Shown: positions 14,085 to 21,701 of the stretch, in pieces
Layout of the letters: every line of letters begins with the position of its first letter
How positions within the stretch are numbered: the first letter of the stretch is position 1
Assembly (NCBI GenBank): GCA_028279945.1
Contig: JANQMT010000120.1
Span: forward strand, 1-21,711
Reading direction: 5' to 3'
Origin: JAKSCF01 sp028279945
GTDB taxonomy: Bacteria; Bacillota; Clostridia; Peptostreptococcales; JAAYPU01
Length of the DNA: 21,711 bases
Notes under the pieces: model-generated
What the model was told of the DNA's origin: nothing
Databases searched by the model: none
What the model saw: only the letters and a program-made list of their open reading frames with translations
Made by a program: the position numbers and the translations under genes

Positions 14085-15134
14085 ATGGACAAATTATTAG
14101 AAATGACGCAACAATTTGAGCAAACAAAATATTGGAATGATTCTTGTTCCATAAGCGAGCTGAAATATGCCATGGAAAGAGGCGCAGTAGGCGCAACCAC
14201 AAATCCTGTAATCGTAAAAAACGTATTGGACAAAGAACTGGATAACTACAGAGCATATATCACTGAATTGGTAAAAGACAATCCAACTTCATCAGAAGAT
14301 GAAATTGCTTGGATGGTCATTGAGCAGATGGCAATAGACGGCGCAAAGCTGTTAGAGCCGGTATTCGATCCGGCTAAAGGAACCGGAAGAATCTCCATAC
14401 AAACCAATACCAAATACTTTAACAATGTAGAGAAATTAGCAAATCAAGCGATTTATTTCAGTCAATTAGCTAAAAACATGCAAGTCAAAATGCCGGTAAC
14501 CTCAGCCGGAATCAAAGCATTTGAAGAAGCGACTTACAATGGTGTCAGTATTAATGCAACCGTGTCCTATACAGTCCCTCAAGCCATAGCAGTAGCAGAA
14601 GCAGTGGAAAGAGGACTGAAAAGAAGAGAAGCAGAAGGATTAAATAACGCTGATATTAATCCGGTATGTACCATCATGGTGGGCAGAATAGATGACTGGA
14701 TAAAGCATGTTACAACGAGAGATGGCATCATCATCGACCCGGAATGTATGGAAAACGTAGGGGTAGCCATTGTAAAGAAAGCCTATAAAATTTTCAATGA
14801 AAAAGGCTATACAACCAAGCTGTTAACAGCAGCCTACAGAAACCACCACCATTGGTCGGCATTCATAGGCGGCGATTTACTCATGACCATACCATACAAA
14901 TGGCAGAAATGGATTAACGCATCCAATATAGAAGTGAAAGCAAGAATGGAAGAGGAAGTACCGGAAAGGTACATTGAGCAATTAAGACAAATCCCTGACT
15001 TTGTCAAAGCATATGACGGTGTGGCAATAGAAGAATTCGATACATTCGGAGCCGTTAACAAGACATTGGAACAGTTTTCACAAGGCTATGATGATCTTGT
15101 AAAGATTATACGAAAGTTTATGATTCAATACTGA
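14085..15134 (+). CDS. Transaldolase family protein, candidate 2-deoxy-5-keto-gluconate transaldolase
   Basis: A complete 349-residue class I aldolase of the transaldolase family, cytoplasmic. D19 in WNDSCSISEL, followed by GAVGATTNPVIV (33-44), matches the family's first active-site region. K135 in QVKMPVTSAGIKAF (133-146) is the predicted Schiff-base lysine. GVSINATVSYTVPQAIAVAE (153-172), TIMVGRIDDW (196-205) and YRNHHHWSAFIGGDLLMTIP (251-270) complete the barrel motifs. GGGAGGAAG precedes ATG 14085, 20 bases after iolG. A near-identical relative ends at 205 just before iolB. Housekeeping pentose-phosphate use is possible, but linkage of two copies to iolG and iolB suggests an inositol-derived donor. 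The best fit is 2-deoxy-5-keto-D-gluconate, giving malonate semialdehyde plus fructose 6-phosphate; that is inference. Confidence 0.85.
   Translation: MDKLLEMTQQFEQTKYWNDSCSISELKYAMERGAVGATTNPVIVKNVLDKELDNYRAYITELVKDNPTSSEDEIAWMVIEQMAIDGAKLLEPVFDPAKGTGRISIQTNTKYFNNVEKLANQAIYFSQLAKNMQVKMPVTSAGIKAFEEATYNGVSINATVSYTVPQAIAVAEAVERGLKRREAEGLNNADINPVCTIMVGRIDDWIKHVTTRDGIIIDPECMENVGVAIVKKAYKIFNEKGYTTKLLTAAYRNHHHWSAFIGGDLLMTIPYKWQKWINASNIEVKARMEEEVPERYIEQLRQIPDFVKAYDGVAIEEFDTFGAVNKTLEQFSQGYDDLVKIIRKFMIQY
14930..15134 (+). repeat. Direct repeat, copy 2 (partner 1-205)
   Basis: The transaldolase tail matches 1-205 without gaps and ends at the stop codon. Homologous recombination between the two copies could delete or duplicate the roughly 15 kb between them. 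Confidence 0.92.
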
Positions 15135-15151
15135 GTATTAAATTATACATT

Positions 15152-15221
15152 GTTTTTTAATATCTTTGACGGCATCTTGTACAGGAATTCAGCTGTACAA
15201 GATGCCGTCAAAATAAAAAAC
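15152..15221. repeat. Long near-perfect inverted repeat after the transaldolase gene
   Basis: A 20-bp perfect stem (15165-15184 with 15193-15212) has an 8-base loop containing GAATTC. It is extended by GTTTTTTA (15152-15159) with TAAAAAAC (15214-15221). The T-run is upstream and the A-run downstream on either strand, so it does not look like an ordinary intrinsic terminator. It is still the only candidate for ending the iol message, perhaps as a 3' stabiliser. Confidence 0.8.
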
Positions 15222-15313
15222 TCTTAAAAACCATATTGACATAATATAGAAGATACATTAACCTAAAGTAGGACGGATGTTCGAATTATATGATAGAGTA
15301 GGGTGAATTTAAG

Positions 15314-15892
15314 TTGGAGAATACTAATAAAATCAGTCAATATGAAAAAATCATAGAAGCATCCTATACATGTTTATCGGAAAAAGGATATGCGAATGTT
15401 TCTTTAAGAGAAATTGCAAGTGAAGCCGGAGTTGCACTCAGTCAACTACACTACTACTTTGGAAGTAAAAAAGAGTTATTTAAAGCCATAGTTCAAAAAA
15501 TGGTTGTAGATTTTCTTCAACTTGTAGAATCTCAATTTAAAAATGCGAATGAGCCTATGGAGAGGATTTCTTTCCTAATAGAGCTTCAAGAGACTATACG
15601 GCAAAATAAACTAGGGCTTTATCGAATTATATGGGATTTTACAAGTTTAGCACTTTGGTCAGATCCCTTTAGAGAGGTAATGAATGGTTTTTATAAGGAT
15701 TTAACAGAACTAACAGAAAAGTACATTATTGATGATGATTTTATAATAGATCGTATTAAAGGTTATGATGATAAAGATATTGCAAGAATGATATTAGGTT
15801 CTATACTTGGAGTGGGAATACAACAATTGATGGATACTGATAATGAAGAGATAGGAAAGTCTTTGAATACTATAAAACTCATACTTAAATAG
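15314..15892 (+). CDS. TetR family transcriptional regulator
   Basis: A 192-residue repressor-type protein. Residues 10-56 form the TetR helix-turn-helix, clearest at VSLREIASEAGVALSQLHYY (29-48) followed by FGSKKELF (49-56). The remainder is a helical ligand-binding and dimerisation domain without family-specific motifs that I recognise. The start is TTG 15314 with AGGGTGA (15299-15305) eight bases upstream; no better in-frame start exists. TTGACA at 15236-15241 could be a -35 element but has no convincing -10. The gene lies directly before an RND efflux operon, whose promoter region holds palindromes suited to TetR dimers, so local control of the pump is likely. It is unrelated to the iol genes. 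Confidence 0.88.
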   Translation: MENTNKISQYEKIIEASYTCLSEKGYANVSLREIASEAGVALSQLHYYFGSKKELFKAIVQKMVVDFLQLVESQFKNANEPMERISFLIELQETIRQNKLGLYRIIWDFTSLALWSDPFREVMNGFYKDLTELTEKYIIDDDFIIDRIKGYDDKDIARMILGSILGVGIQQLMDTDNEEIGKSLNTIKLILK

Positions 15893-15942
15893 TTGATTTG
15901 ATATAAGTAACTACATATATATTATTTATTTATATTAAAACG

Positions 15943-15953
15943 GTCGTACGAAC
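15943..15953. promoter_or_regulatory. Palindrome upstream of the efflux operon
   Basis: TCGTACGA (15944-15951) is a perfect 8-bp palindrome inside GTCGTACGAAC, about 55 bases upstream of the likely efflux promoter. A second TetR-type site or chance. Confidence 0.3.
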
Positions 15954-15997
15954 TATTTATTTAAGCAGTTAGATTTATCTAATAAAATTAAAGACTA

Positions 15998-16026
15998 TTG
16001 GTCCCTTGTTTCCAATATTATAAAAT
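15998..16026 (+). promoter_or_regulatory. Likely promoter of the RND efflux operon
   Basis: TTGGTC (15998-16003), a 17-bp spacer and TAAAAT (16021-16026). Transcription would start near 16033, just before the palindrome at 16045-16068. Confidence 0.5.
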
Positions 16027-16044
16027 TGGTAATTTTTTTTAACT

Positions 16045-16068
16045 ATAAATGAATGCATGTTCATTTAT
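16045..16068. promoter_or_regulatory. Probable TetR operator
   Basis: ATAAATGAA (16045-16053) and TTCATTTAT (16060-16068) are perfect 9-bp arms around TGCATG. Length and symmetry suit a TetR dimer, and the position just after the predicted start site would block transcription of the pump genes. Confidence 0.6.
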
Positions 16069-16104
16069 CATAGAAGATAGAATTTAGCATAAGGAGAAAT
16101 TAGT

Positions 16105-17193
16105 ATGAAAAGAGTATTAGTCGTTTTATTGATGTTGAGTATGGTATTATCACTAGCAGCGTGCTCAATAAATGCCGAAGAGTCCATGGTAAAAGAGAAA
16201 GCAAAGGCTGTCAAGGTTAAAGAAATAAAAGAAAGTGAAAATCCTATCCTCTTAAACTATATTGGGACAGTCGATTCAAAGTATACTGTCAATCACAGCT
16301 TTAAGTCTGCTGGGAAATTAGGAAAGGCCTTCGTAGAAAAAGGCGATGGCGTGAAAAAAGGAGATAAGTTAGCTCAATTAGATATGCAGGATTTAAACTT
16401 TCAATTATCTGCTGCAAAATCAACACTGGATACAGCACAGCTAAATATTCAAAAGGCTGAGGATGCACTAAATTATGATGAGGACTTATTTGAAAAAATG
16501 GTGCATTTATATGAAGAAAGAAGTATATCCAAAGACCGGTATGATCAAGTGAAGCTAAAAGTTGATATTTCAACGACAACGTACAATCAGGCCAAGTCAC
16601 AATATAATGCTGCAAAAACAGATTATGAATTTAAGTTAAGTTTAATGGATGATGCTACTATTTATGCATCTCAAGATGGCAGTATAGTAGATGTTCTTTA
16701 TGAAGAAAGGGAACTTGTTCCTCAAGGGTATCCTGTTGTCATTGTAAGAAGTATGGTTCAGATCATCAATACAGGAGTAGCTCAAAAAGATTTAAAGAAA
16801 ATAGAGATGGGCACTGAAGCCATTGTAGATGTTGATGGTGAGAAGACCATTGGGATCGTAACGAATATAGCTGAAGCACCTGACGAAGATACAAGAACCT
16901 ATAATGCAGAAGTGACAGTGAAGGATATAAGCTTTAAATTAGGGTCAATCGCTAAGATTGAATTTATGATAGGTAATGAAAAGGGAATATGCATTCCCAT
17001 ATCTACAATAATGGCTAATGGAGAAGATTATGTGTATGTTGTGGAGGAAGATAGGGCTTTCAAAAGAATCGTTGAGCTGGGTGGGATTTATGAAGAGTCG
17101 GTAATTGTAAAGGGATTAAGTCCTGGAGAATTACTTGTTGTCAGTGGTATGAAGAATTTAAATGATGGATCTAAAATCAATATTGAGAACTAA
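16105..17193 (+). CDS. RND efflux adaptor (membrane fusion protein, HlyD/AcrA type), lipoprotein
   Basis: The adaptor subunit of a tripartite-like RND pump, 362 residues. A signal peptide ends in the lipobox SLAAC with C20, so it is anchored to the outer face of the membrane. The order is family-typical: a beta-barrel/lipoyl half with KGDGVKKGDKLAQLDMQDL, a predicted coiled coil at about 95-180 rich in A, Q and K, then the second lipoyl half with ATIYASQDGSIVDV. The C-terminal barrel and membrane-proximal domain follow (GICIPISTIMANGEDYVYVV, GLSPGELLVVSGM). AAGGAGAA precedes ATG 16105, and the pump gene starts nine bases after the stop. No outer-membrane factor is present, which is expected for a single-membrane Bacillota. 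Confidence 0.9.
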   Translation: MKRVLVVLLMLSMVLSLAACSINAEESMVKEKAKAVKVKEIKESENPILLNYIGTVDSKYTVNHSFKSAGKLGKAFVEKGDGVKKGDKLAQLDMQDLNFQLSAAKSTLDTAQLNIQKAEDALNYDEDLFEKMVHLYEERSISKDRYDQVKLKVDISTTTYNQAKSQYNAAKTDYEFKLSLMDDATIYASQDGSIVDVLYEERELVPQGYPVVIVRSMVQIINTGVAQKDLKKIEMGTEAIVDVDGEKTIGIVTNIAEAPDEDTRTYNAEVTVKDISFKLGSIAKIEFMIGNEKGICIPISTIMANGEDYVYVVEEDRAFKRIVELGGIYEESVIVKGLSPGELLVVSGMKNLNDGSKINIEN

Positions 17194-17202
17194 AGGGGAA
17201 AT

Positions 17203-20200
17203 ATGATGAATGGCTTAATTAAAATACTGATTCATAAAAGAAAGGTTACAATATTTTTAGCAATTATAATAGCTTTTCTAGGCACCTATGCTTATTATAT
17301 GTTACCAAGGCAGGAAAACCCCGATGTGTCAGCTCCGGCTGCCATGATTATTACACCATATCCCGGAGCTTCTGCAAAAGACGCAAACGATTTGATATCT
17401 AAGAAGATTGAAGATGAACTTTATGAGTTAGATGGTTACGACTATTCATTTGCAATTTCTAAAGAAAGCTTATCGATTGTATTTATTCTTTTTGAGAGTG
17501 GTACTGATTCTGATAAGGCGATGCAGGATGTGAGAAATGTTGTGTCTGATGTTCAGAAAGAGCTTCCAAGCGGTGCAATGAATAGTGAAGTAGATACGAA
17601 TTTAATTGAAACAGCAGGGATCATAATAAGTTTATCGGGAGAAAATTACAGCTATGAGCAATTAGCCTCCTTTGGGGAACAATTTGAGAATAGACTAGTT
17701 GATATTAACGGAATTTCAAAATTTGAGATTGAAGGGGAGTTGGATAAAGAAGTAAAAGTGGAGGTTGATATACCCAGGCTGAATCAATTGGGCATATCTT
17801 TGCAAGATGTTTATGATATACTGACTGTTCAAAATATTGAAATCCCTTCAGGAGATATTGAAACTCAAAATGGAAAAATAAAGGTTAAAACCCCAGGGAT
17901 ATACACATCACTTGATGATATCAGAAATACTATAATAGGTGTTTCTCCTAAAACAGGTGTTGTTACGAGACTATCCGATATAGCTGATGTCTATATGGGA
18001 TTAGAAGAAGGTGTCGAAAAATATAAGCAAAATGGAAAAAATGCGGTTCTTTTAACCGGTTACTTTAAAAAGAGTAAAAACATAGTCATAGTTGGTAAAG
18101 AGGTTAGAACAGCTTTGGATGAAGTAAAAGCTTCTCTTCCTAAGGACTTAATAGTTGAAGAAGTGATTTATCAACCCGATGATGTGAGTGAATCTGTGAA
18201 TGATTTTATGAAAAATCTTATTACAGGTATAATTCTGGTTATAATAGTGGTATTTCTAGGTATGGGACTTAGAAATGCCATAGTTGTTTCGACTGCCATA
18301 CCCTTATCCATACTCATGACCTTTGGTGTAATGTATTTAATGAAGATTTATATTCATCAAATATCTTTAACAGCATTAATTGTAGCATTAGGCGTTTTAG
18401 TAGATAATGCCATAGTAATCAGTGATACAATACAAGTTAAACTAGATAATGGAGAAGAAAAACTTCAGGCTGCGTTTAAAGGAACCAGTATGTCAGCGAT
18501 TCCTATATTTACAGCTACTCTAACCACAGTTGCAGCTTTTTCTCCTCTTTTGGGAATTCCGGGAGCAGGCGGAGAATTTTTGGCTGCAATACCACAGGTT
18601 CTTATTATATCCATAGTAGCAGCATATATGGTTTCTATGTTTATAACTCCAGCTATGTCAACCGTATTTTTTAAAGAGAGTAAGGTTAAAACTGAGAAAG
18701 AAGGTTTTTTAAAAAAATTCTTCAAATATATCCTAAAGAAAGGACTAGAAAAAAAATGGGTAACAACTACATCTGTCTTTGTAATACTCATTATAGTTCT
18801 AAAGCTAATCCTACCTACTCTTTCAACACAATTCTTTCCCTACGCTGATAAGGATTTGTTCTATATAGATATACAAACAGAGGTTTCAGGTGATATGGAT
18901 GCTACAGAAGAACTTTCCGATGAAATTGTAAAACTTCTATCTAAGGAGTCTGAGATAACAAGCTATACTGCTGCTATAGGCAATGGCATACCAAAGTTTT
19001 ATGTTACAATGATGCCAACTTCGCCGGCACAGGATTATGCTCAGATGGCAATAAAGTTTGATTTAGGAGACAAGAAAGAGAGAAGGTATGAAAGTAGAGA
19101 AGAATTTGCCGAACATATACAGACATTACTAGATGAGAATATTTCAGGGGGAAAATGTACCGTCAATCAATTACAATTAGCTAAGCCCGGTTCTAAGGTA
19201 GTACTTAGAGTATCAGGAGAAAACTTAGAGCGGTTAATAGAGGTGTCTGAAGAATTACAAGATGCTCTAAATGAAATTCCCGGAACTACGAATGTAAGGG
19301 ATGACATGAAAGATCGCACCTATCAATATGAAGTCAATGTAGATGAAGATAAAGCAATGAATCTGGGAATAACCAAATATGATATACAAAGACAGATTAA
19401 CATTGCGCTATTTGGAGGTAAGCCCTCTGTGTATAGAAGAACAGGTAATGAATATAACATTCTTCTAAATGGGAATATAAATACTATAAGAGAGCTTGAA
19501 AATCTTGAAATAAAATCTTCTTTAACAGGCAAAAAAATACCTGTAAAACAGTTTACTTCTATAGAATTTGGCTCCAAAATTGATACAATAAGAAAATACA
19601 ATAGAAAACTGACCATAACAGTAGAAGCGGACGCATTACCAACTGGTGACCCTGTATTTATTGAGGATCAGCTGGAGAGTAAATATTTACAAAATATAAA
19701 TACAGATGGTGTAAAAGTTGATTTTGATGGCGAAAGAGAAATGATTGTAGAAAATTTTGGTATAGTTGCATTACTGGCTGTATTAGCGGTATTTATTATC
19801 TATGTGATTCTTGTAGTGCAGTTCAACTCATTTGTTCAACCTGTTGTCATATTAGTTACAATACCATTGTCATTAATAGGTTCTATTTTAGGATTATTTA
19901 TACTCAATCAACCTTTATCCTTTACAGCCTTTTTAGGGATTATAGCCCTAATAGGATTGGTAGTAAAAAATGGTATTCTCCTAATAGAATATATTAATGA
20001 TGCCAGAGAACAAGGTCATGGAATAGACGAAGCATGTGTTGATGCAGTGGGAAAAAGGTTTAATGCTATTATTCTTAGTGCGGGTACTACGATCATGGGA
20101 CTTTTTCCCCTTGCTGTATCAGGAAGCAGTTTGTTTTCCCCTATGGCAGCATCGTTAATGTCAGGTCTATTCGTATCAACTTTCTTAACTATGATAGTCA

Positions 20201-20280
20201 TCCCTGTTTTATACAGCTTAATTGAAACGTTTATTAATAAAAAAATAAATAGAAATAGAAAGTTAATAGCTAAGGTGTAG
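17203..20280 (+). CDS. RND family efflux transporter, inner-membrane pump (AcrB/MdtB type)
   Basis: A proton-driven exporter of 1025 residues, the normal RND length. The layout is one N-terminal membrane segment (about 14-34), a large external porter region beginning LPRQENPDVSAPA, six membrane segments from about 335, a second external region, then the C-terminal membrane bundle. TM4 carries ALGVLVDNAIVIS with D401 as the probable proton-relay aspartate; the double aspartate of AcrB is reduced to Asp-Asn, as in many relatives. GIIALIGLVVKNGILLIEYI in the last third is the matching repeat. Gram-positive RND pumps often handle toxic or lipophilic compounds, but the substrate cannot be told. 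AAAGGGG precedes tandem ATG codons at 17203 and 17206; either may be used. Cotranscribed with the adaptor. Confidence 0.92.
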   Translation: MMNGLIKILIHKRKVTIFLAIIIAFLGTYAYYMLPRQENPDVSAPAAMIITPYPGASAKDANDLISKKIEDELYELDGYDYSFAISKESLSIVFILFESGTDSDKAMQDVRNVVSDVQKELPSGAMNSEVDTNLIETAGIIISLSGENYSYEQLASFGEQFENRLVDINGISKFEIEGELDKEVKVEVDIPRLNQLGISLQDVYDILTVQNIEIPSGDIETQNGKIKVKTPGIYTSLDDIRNTIIGVSPKTGVVTRLSDIADVYMGLEEGVEKYKQNGKNAVLLTGYFKKSKNIVIVGKEVRTALDEVKASLPKDLIVEEVIYQPDDVSESVNDFMKNLITGIILVIIVVFLGMGLRNAIVVSTAIPLSILMTFGVMYLMKIYIHQISLTALIVALGVLVDNAIVISDTIQVKLDNGEEKLQAAFKGTSMSAIPIFTATLTTVAAFSPLLGIPGAGGEFLAAIPQVLIISIVAAYMVSMFITPAMSTVFFKESKVKTEKEGFLKKFFKYILKKGLEKKWVTTTSVFVILIIVLKLILPTLSTQFFPYADKDLFYIDIQTEVSGDMDATEELSDEIVKLLSKESEITSYTAAIGNGIPKFYVTMMPTSPAQDYAQMAIKFDLGDKKERRYESREEFAEHIQTLLDENISGGKCTVNQLQLAKPGSKVVLRVSGENLERLIEVSEELQDALNEIPGTTNVRDDMKDRTYQYEVNVDEDKAMNLGITKYDIQRQINIALFGGKPSVYRRTGNEYNILLNGNINTIRELENLEIKSSLTGKKIPVKQFTSIEFGSKIDTIRKYNRKLTITVEADALPTGDPVFIEDQLESKYLQNINTDGVKVDFDGEREMIVENFGIVALLAVLAVFIIYVILVVQFNSFVQPVVILVTIPLSLIGSILGLFILNQPLSFTAFLGIIALIGLVVKNGILLIEYINDAREQGHGIDEACVDAVGKRFNAIILSAGTTIMGLFPLAVSGSSLFSPMAASLMSGLFVSTFLTMIVIPVLYSLIETFINKKINRNRKLIAKV

Positions 20281-20329
20281 AACTAAAAGATAAGTTAATC
20301 CTCTTAATAAAAATGAAGCAATATACATG

Positions 20330-20345
20330 TTAGAAAAATTTCTAA
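20330..20345. promoter_or_regulatory. Palindrome in the tpx promoter region
   Basis: TTAGAAA and TTTCTAA around AA, 7-bp perfect arms. It lies just upstream of a possible -10 (TATTAT, 20351-20356), where a repressor would act. It does not match the PerR box consensus I know. Confidence 0.35.
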
Positions 20346-20418
20346 ATGGGTATTATATTCATATAGAAAATTGTAATGAGTTAACGGTTCATTTAATAAA
20401 ATTGAAGGAGGACTTAAT

Positions 20419-20931
20419 ATGAAAAAAGATTCTATAACGTTTGCGGGTAATCCTGTCACTTTAAGAGGGAATGAAATAAAAGTTGGAGATAAAGCTGAAA
20501 ATTTTAAGGCAGTAAAGCAGGATTTATCAGAGTTTGATTTTTACAAAGAGACTGAGGGAAAAACGAAGGTTATTAGCATTGCGCCTTCTATCGACACTCC
20601 GGTTTGTTCTATGCAGACATCTCGTTTTAATAAAGAAGCCACCCAATTAAGCGATGATGTAGAGATTGTTACCATTACCGTTGATTTACCATTTGCTCAA
20701 GAAAGATTCTGTGGGGCACAAGGCATTAATAACATTCAAGTGGTTTCGGATTATAAAGATTTGGACTTTGGAGAAAAATATGGATTTGTCATCGATGAAT
20801 TCAGATTATTGTCAAGAGGAATCATTGTAATAGACAAAAGTAACGAAGTAAAATATGTAGAATACGTAGAAGAAATTACCAACGAACCGGATTATGAAAA
20901 AGCATTAGAAGAAGTTGGAAAATTGGTATAA
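20419..20931 (+). CDS. tpx: Thiol peroxidase (Tpx), atypical 2-Cys peroxiredoxin
   Basis: Reduces hydrogen peroxide and organic hydroperoxides in the cytoplasm using thioredoxin. The 170 residues match Tpx length. The peroxidatic cysteine is C63 in SIDTPVCSMQTSRFN (57-71) with T60, and the resolving cysteine is C98 in FAQERFCGAQGI. R133 in LLSRGIIVID is the conserved active-site arginine, and the start TFAGNPVTLRGNEIKVGDKA is characteristic. GAAGGAGG precedes ATG 20419. It has its own upstream region and a tetraloop terminator of the same family as those near iolB, so it is a single-gene unit. Its presence fits an anaerobe with some oxygen defence. Confidence 0.95.
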   Translation: MKKDSITFAGNPVTLRGNEIKVGDKAENFKAVKQDLSEFDFYKETEGKTKVISIAPSIDTPVCSMQTSRFNKEATQLSDDVEIVTITVDLPFAQERFCGAQGINNIQVVSDYKDLDFGEKYGFVIDEFRLLSRGIIVIDKSNEVKYVEYVEEITNEPDYEKALEEVGKLV

Positions 20932-21017
20932 AGCTTTAATAGGCAGTTGTATAAAAATTCAAAGGTTGAAAGTAATAAAATCAGAATCAGTTCTCAGCTT
21001 TGAAACCTTGGATAAAG

Positions 21018-21047
21018 GGAAGCACTCTAAAGGGTGCTTTCTTTTTT
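21018..21047 (+). terminator. Intrinsic terminator of tpx (family copy D)
   Basis: Stem 21018-21027 / 21032-21041 with a TAAA loop and six T residues. The sequence is almost the same as the terminators at 1045, 1247 and 2308, including the compensating A-T pair in mid stem. The pyrimidine box upstream is not conserved here beyond TTCTC (20991-20995). Confidence 0.88.
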
Positions 21048-21104
21048 GAAATAATTTATACACTTATACTAAAACCCATTTTATTTAAACTCTTTTCATA
21101 ATTC

Positions 21105-21113
21105 TGGTATAAT
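21105..21113 (+). promoter_or_regulatory. Extended -10 promoter of the thioesterase gene
   Basis: TGGTATAAT gives a TGn extension plus a perfect TATAAT (21108-21113). The -35 candidate TTAAAC (21085-21090, 17-bp spacer) is weak, as is common for extended -10 promoters. Confidence 0.6.
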
Positions 21114-21192
21114 AAAAGGTGGTATCAGTAAAGAAATACAGCAGAATATTAAGTATGTAACAAAAGATAAAATAATAAAGGAGGCGGTAGTT

Positions 21193-21612
21193 GTGTTTTC
21201 TAATACTGCTGAAATAAAAGTCAGATATCAAGAAACGGATATGATGGGGGTTGTATATCATGCCAACTATTTAGTATGGTTTGAGGTAGGAAGAACAGAG
21301 TTGTTTGAAAAAGTATATCCTTATGCAAGACTGGAAAGTGAAGGTGCCATGCTGCCGGTTGTAGAATGCAGCTGTAAATTTAAATCCCCTGCAAGATATG
21401 GCGAGGTGGTTGAGATAAACGCATCTTTTGAAGAATTAAAAAGTGCCAGTTTAACCATCTATTATGAAGTCAGAAGAAAAGAAGATCAAGAACTTTTAGT
21501 TACAGGAATGACAAAACATGCTTTTGTAAATAAAGAACTAAAACCCATAAAAGTTCGAAAAGACTTGCCGGAATTTTGGGAAGCCATTACTGCTGTAAAA
21601 GAAACTGAGTAA
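21193..21612 (+). CDS. Acyl-CoA thioesterase, hot-dog fold (YbgC / 4-hydroxybenzoyl-CoA thioesterase family)
   Basis: A 139-residue single hot-dog domain, expected to hydrolyse acyl-CoA thioesters in the cytoplasm. The N-terminal signature is clear: VRYQETDMMGVVYHANYLVW (10-29), with D16 as the predicted catalytic aspartate and H23/N25 as the usual following residues. The mid-protein segment SCKFKSPARYGEVVEI is also typical. Start GTG 21193 follows AAGGAGGCGG (21178-21187). It has its own promoter and terminator, so no operon partner indicates the acyl substrate. Length and motif fit YbgC-like proteins, but Tol-Pal genes, its partners in Proteobacteria, are absent here. Confidence 0.9.
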   Translation: MFSNTAEIKVRYQETDMMGVVYHANYLVWFEVGRTELFEKVYPYARLESEGAMLPVVECSCKFKSPARYGEVVEINASFEELKSASLTIYYEVRRKEDQELLVTGMTKHAFVNKELKPIKVRKDLPEFWEAITAVKETE

Positions 21613-21635
21613 AAACTCTCGTTAGAGAGTTTTTT
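21612..21635 (+). terminator. Intrinsic terminator of the thioesterase gene
   Basis: AAAACTCTC (21612-21620), loop GTTA, GAGAGTTTT (21625-21633) and a T-run. The stem begins at the last base of the stop codon. Confidence 0.88.
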
Positions 21636-21647
21636 GACGCTATCGAA

Positions 21648-21689
21648 AAATGAATACAGGCGTATAAATATTCGTTAATGTATTCATTT
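21648..21689. promoter_or_regulatory. 11-bp inverted repeat before the next gene
   Basis: AAATGAATACA (21648-21658) and TGTATTCATTT (21679-21689) separated by 20 bases, directly before a GGAG ribosome binding site. A hairpin or a pair of operator half-sites; the same TGTATTCA/TGAATACA halves occur at 9020-9041. Confidence 0.45.
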
Positions 21690-21701
21690 GGAGAAAATTT
21701 G

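Noticed and set aside
14085..15134. Reading the transaldolase as part of a sulfoquinovose (sulfo-transaldolase) pathway
   Set aside because: No sulfoquinovosidase, sulfoquinovose isomerase or sulfolactaldehyde enzyme is nearby; all neighbours are inositol-type.
15165..15212. Hairpin after the transaldolase as an intrinsic terminator
   Set aside because: No T-tract follows the stem on either strand; it is listed as an inverted repeat instead.
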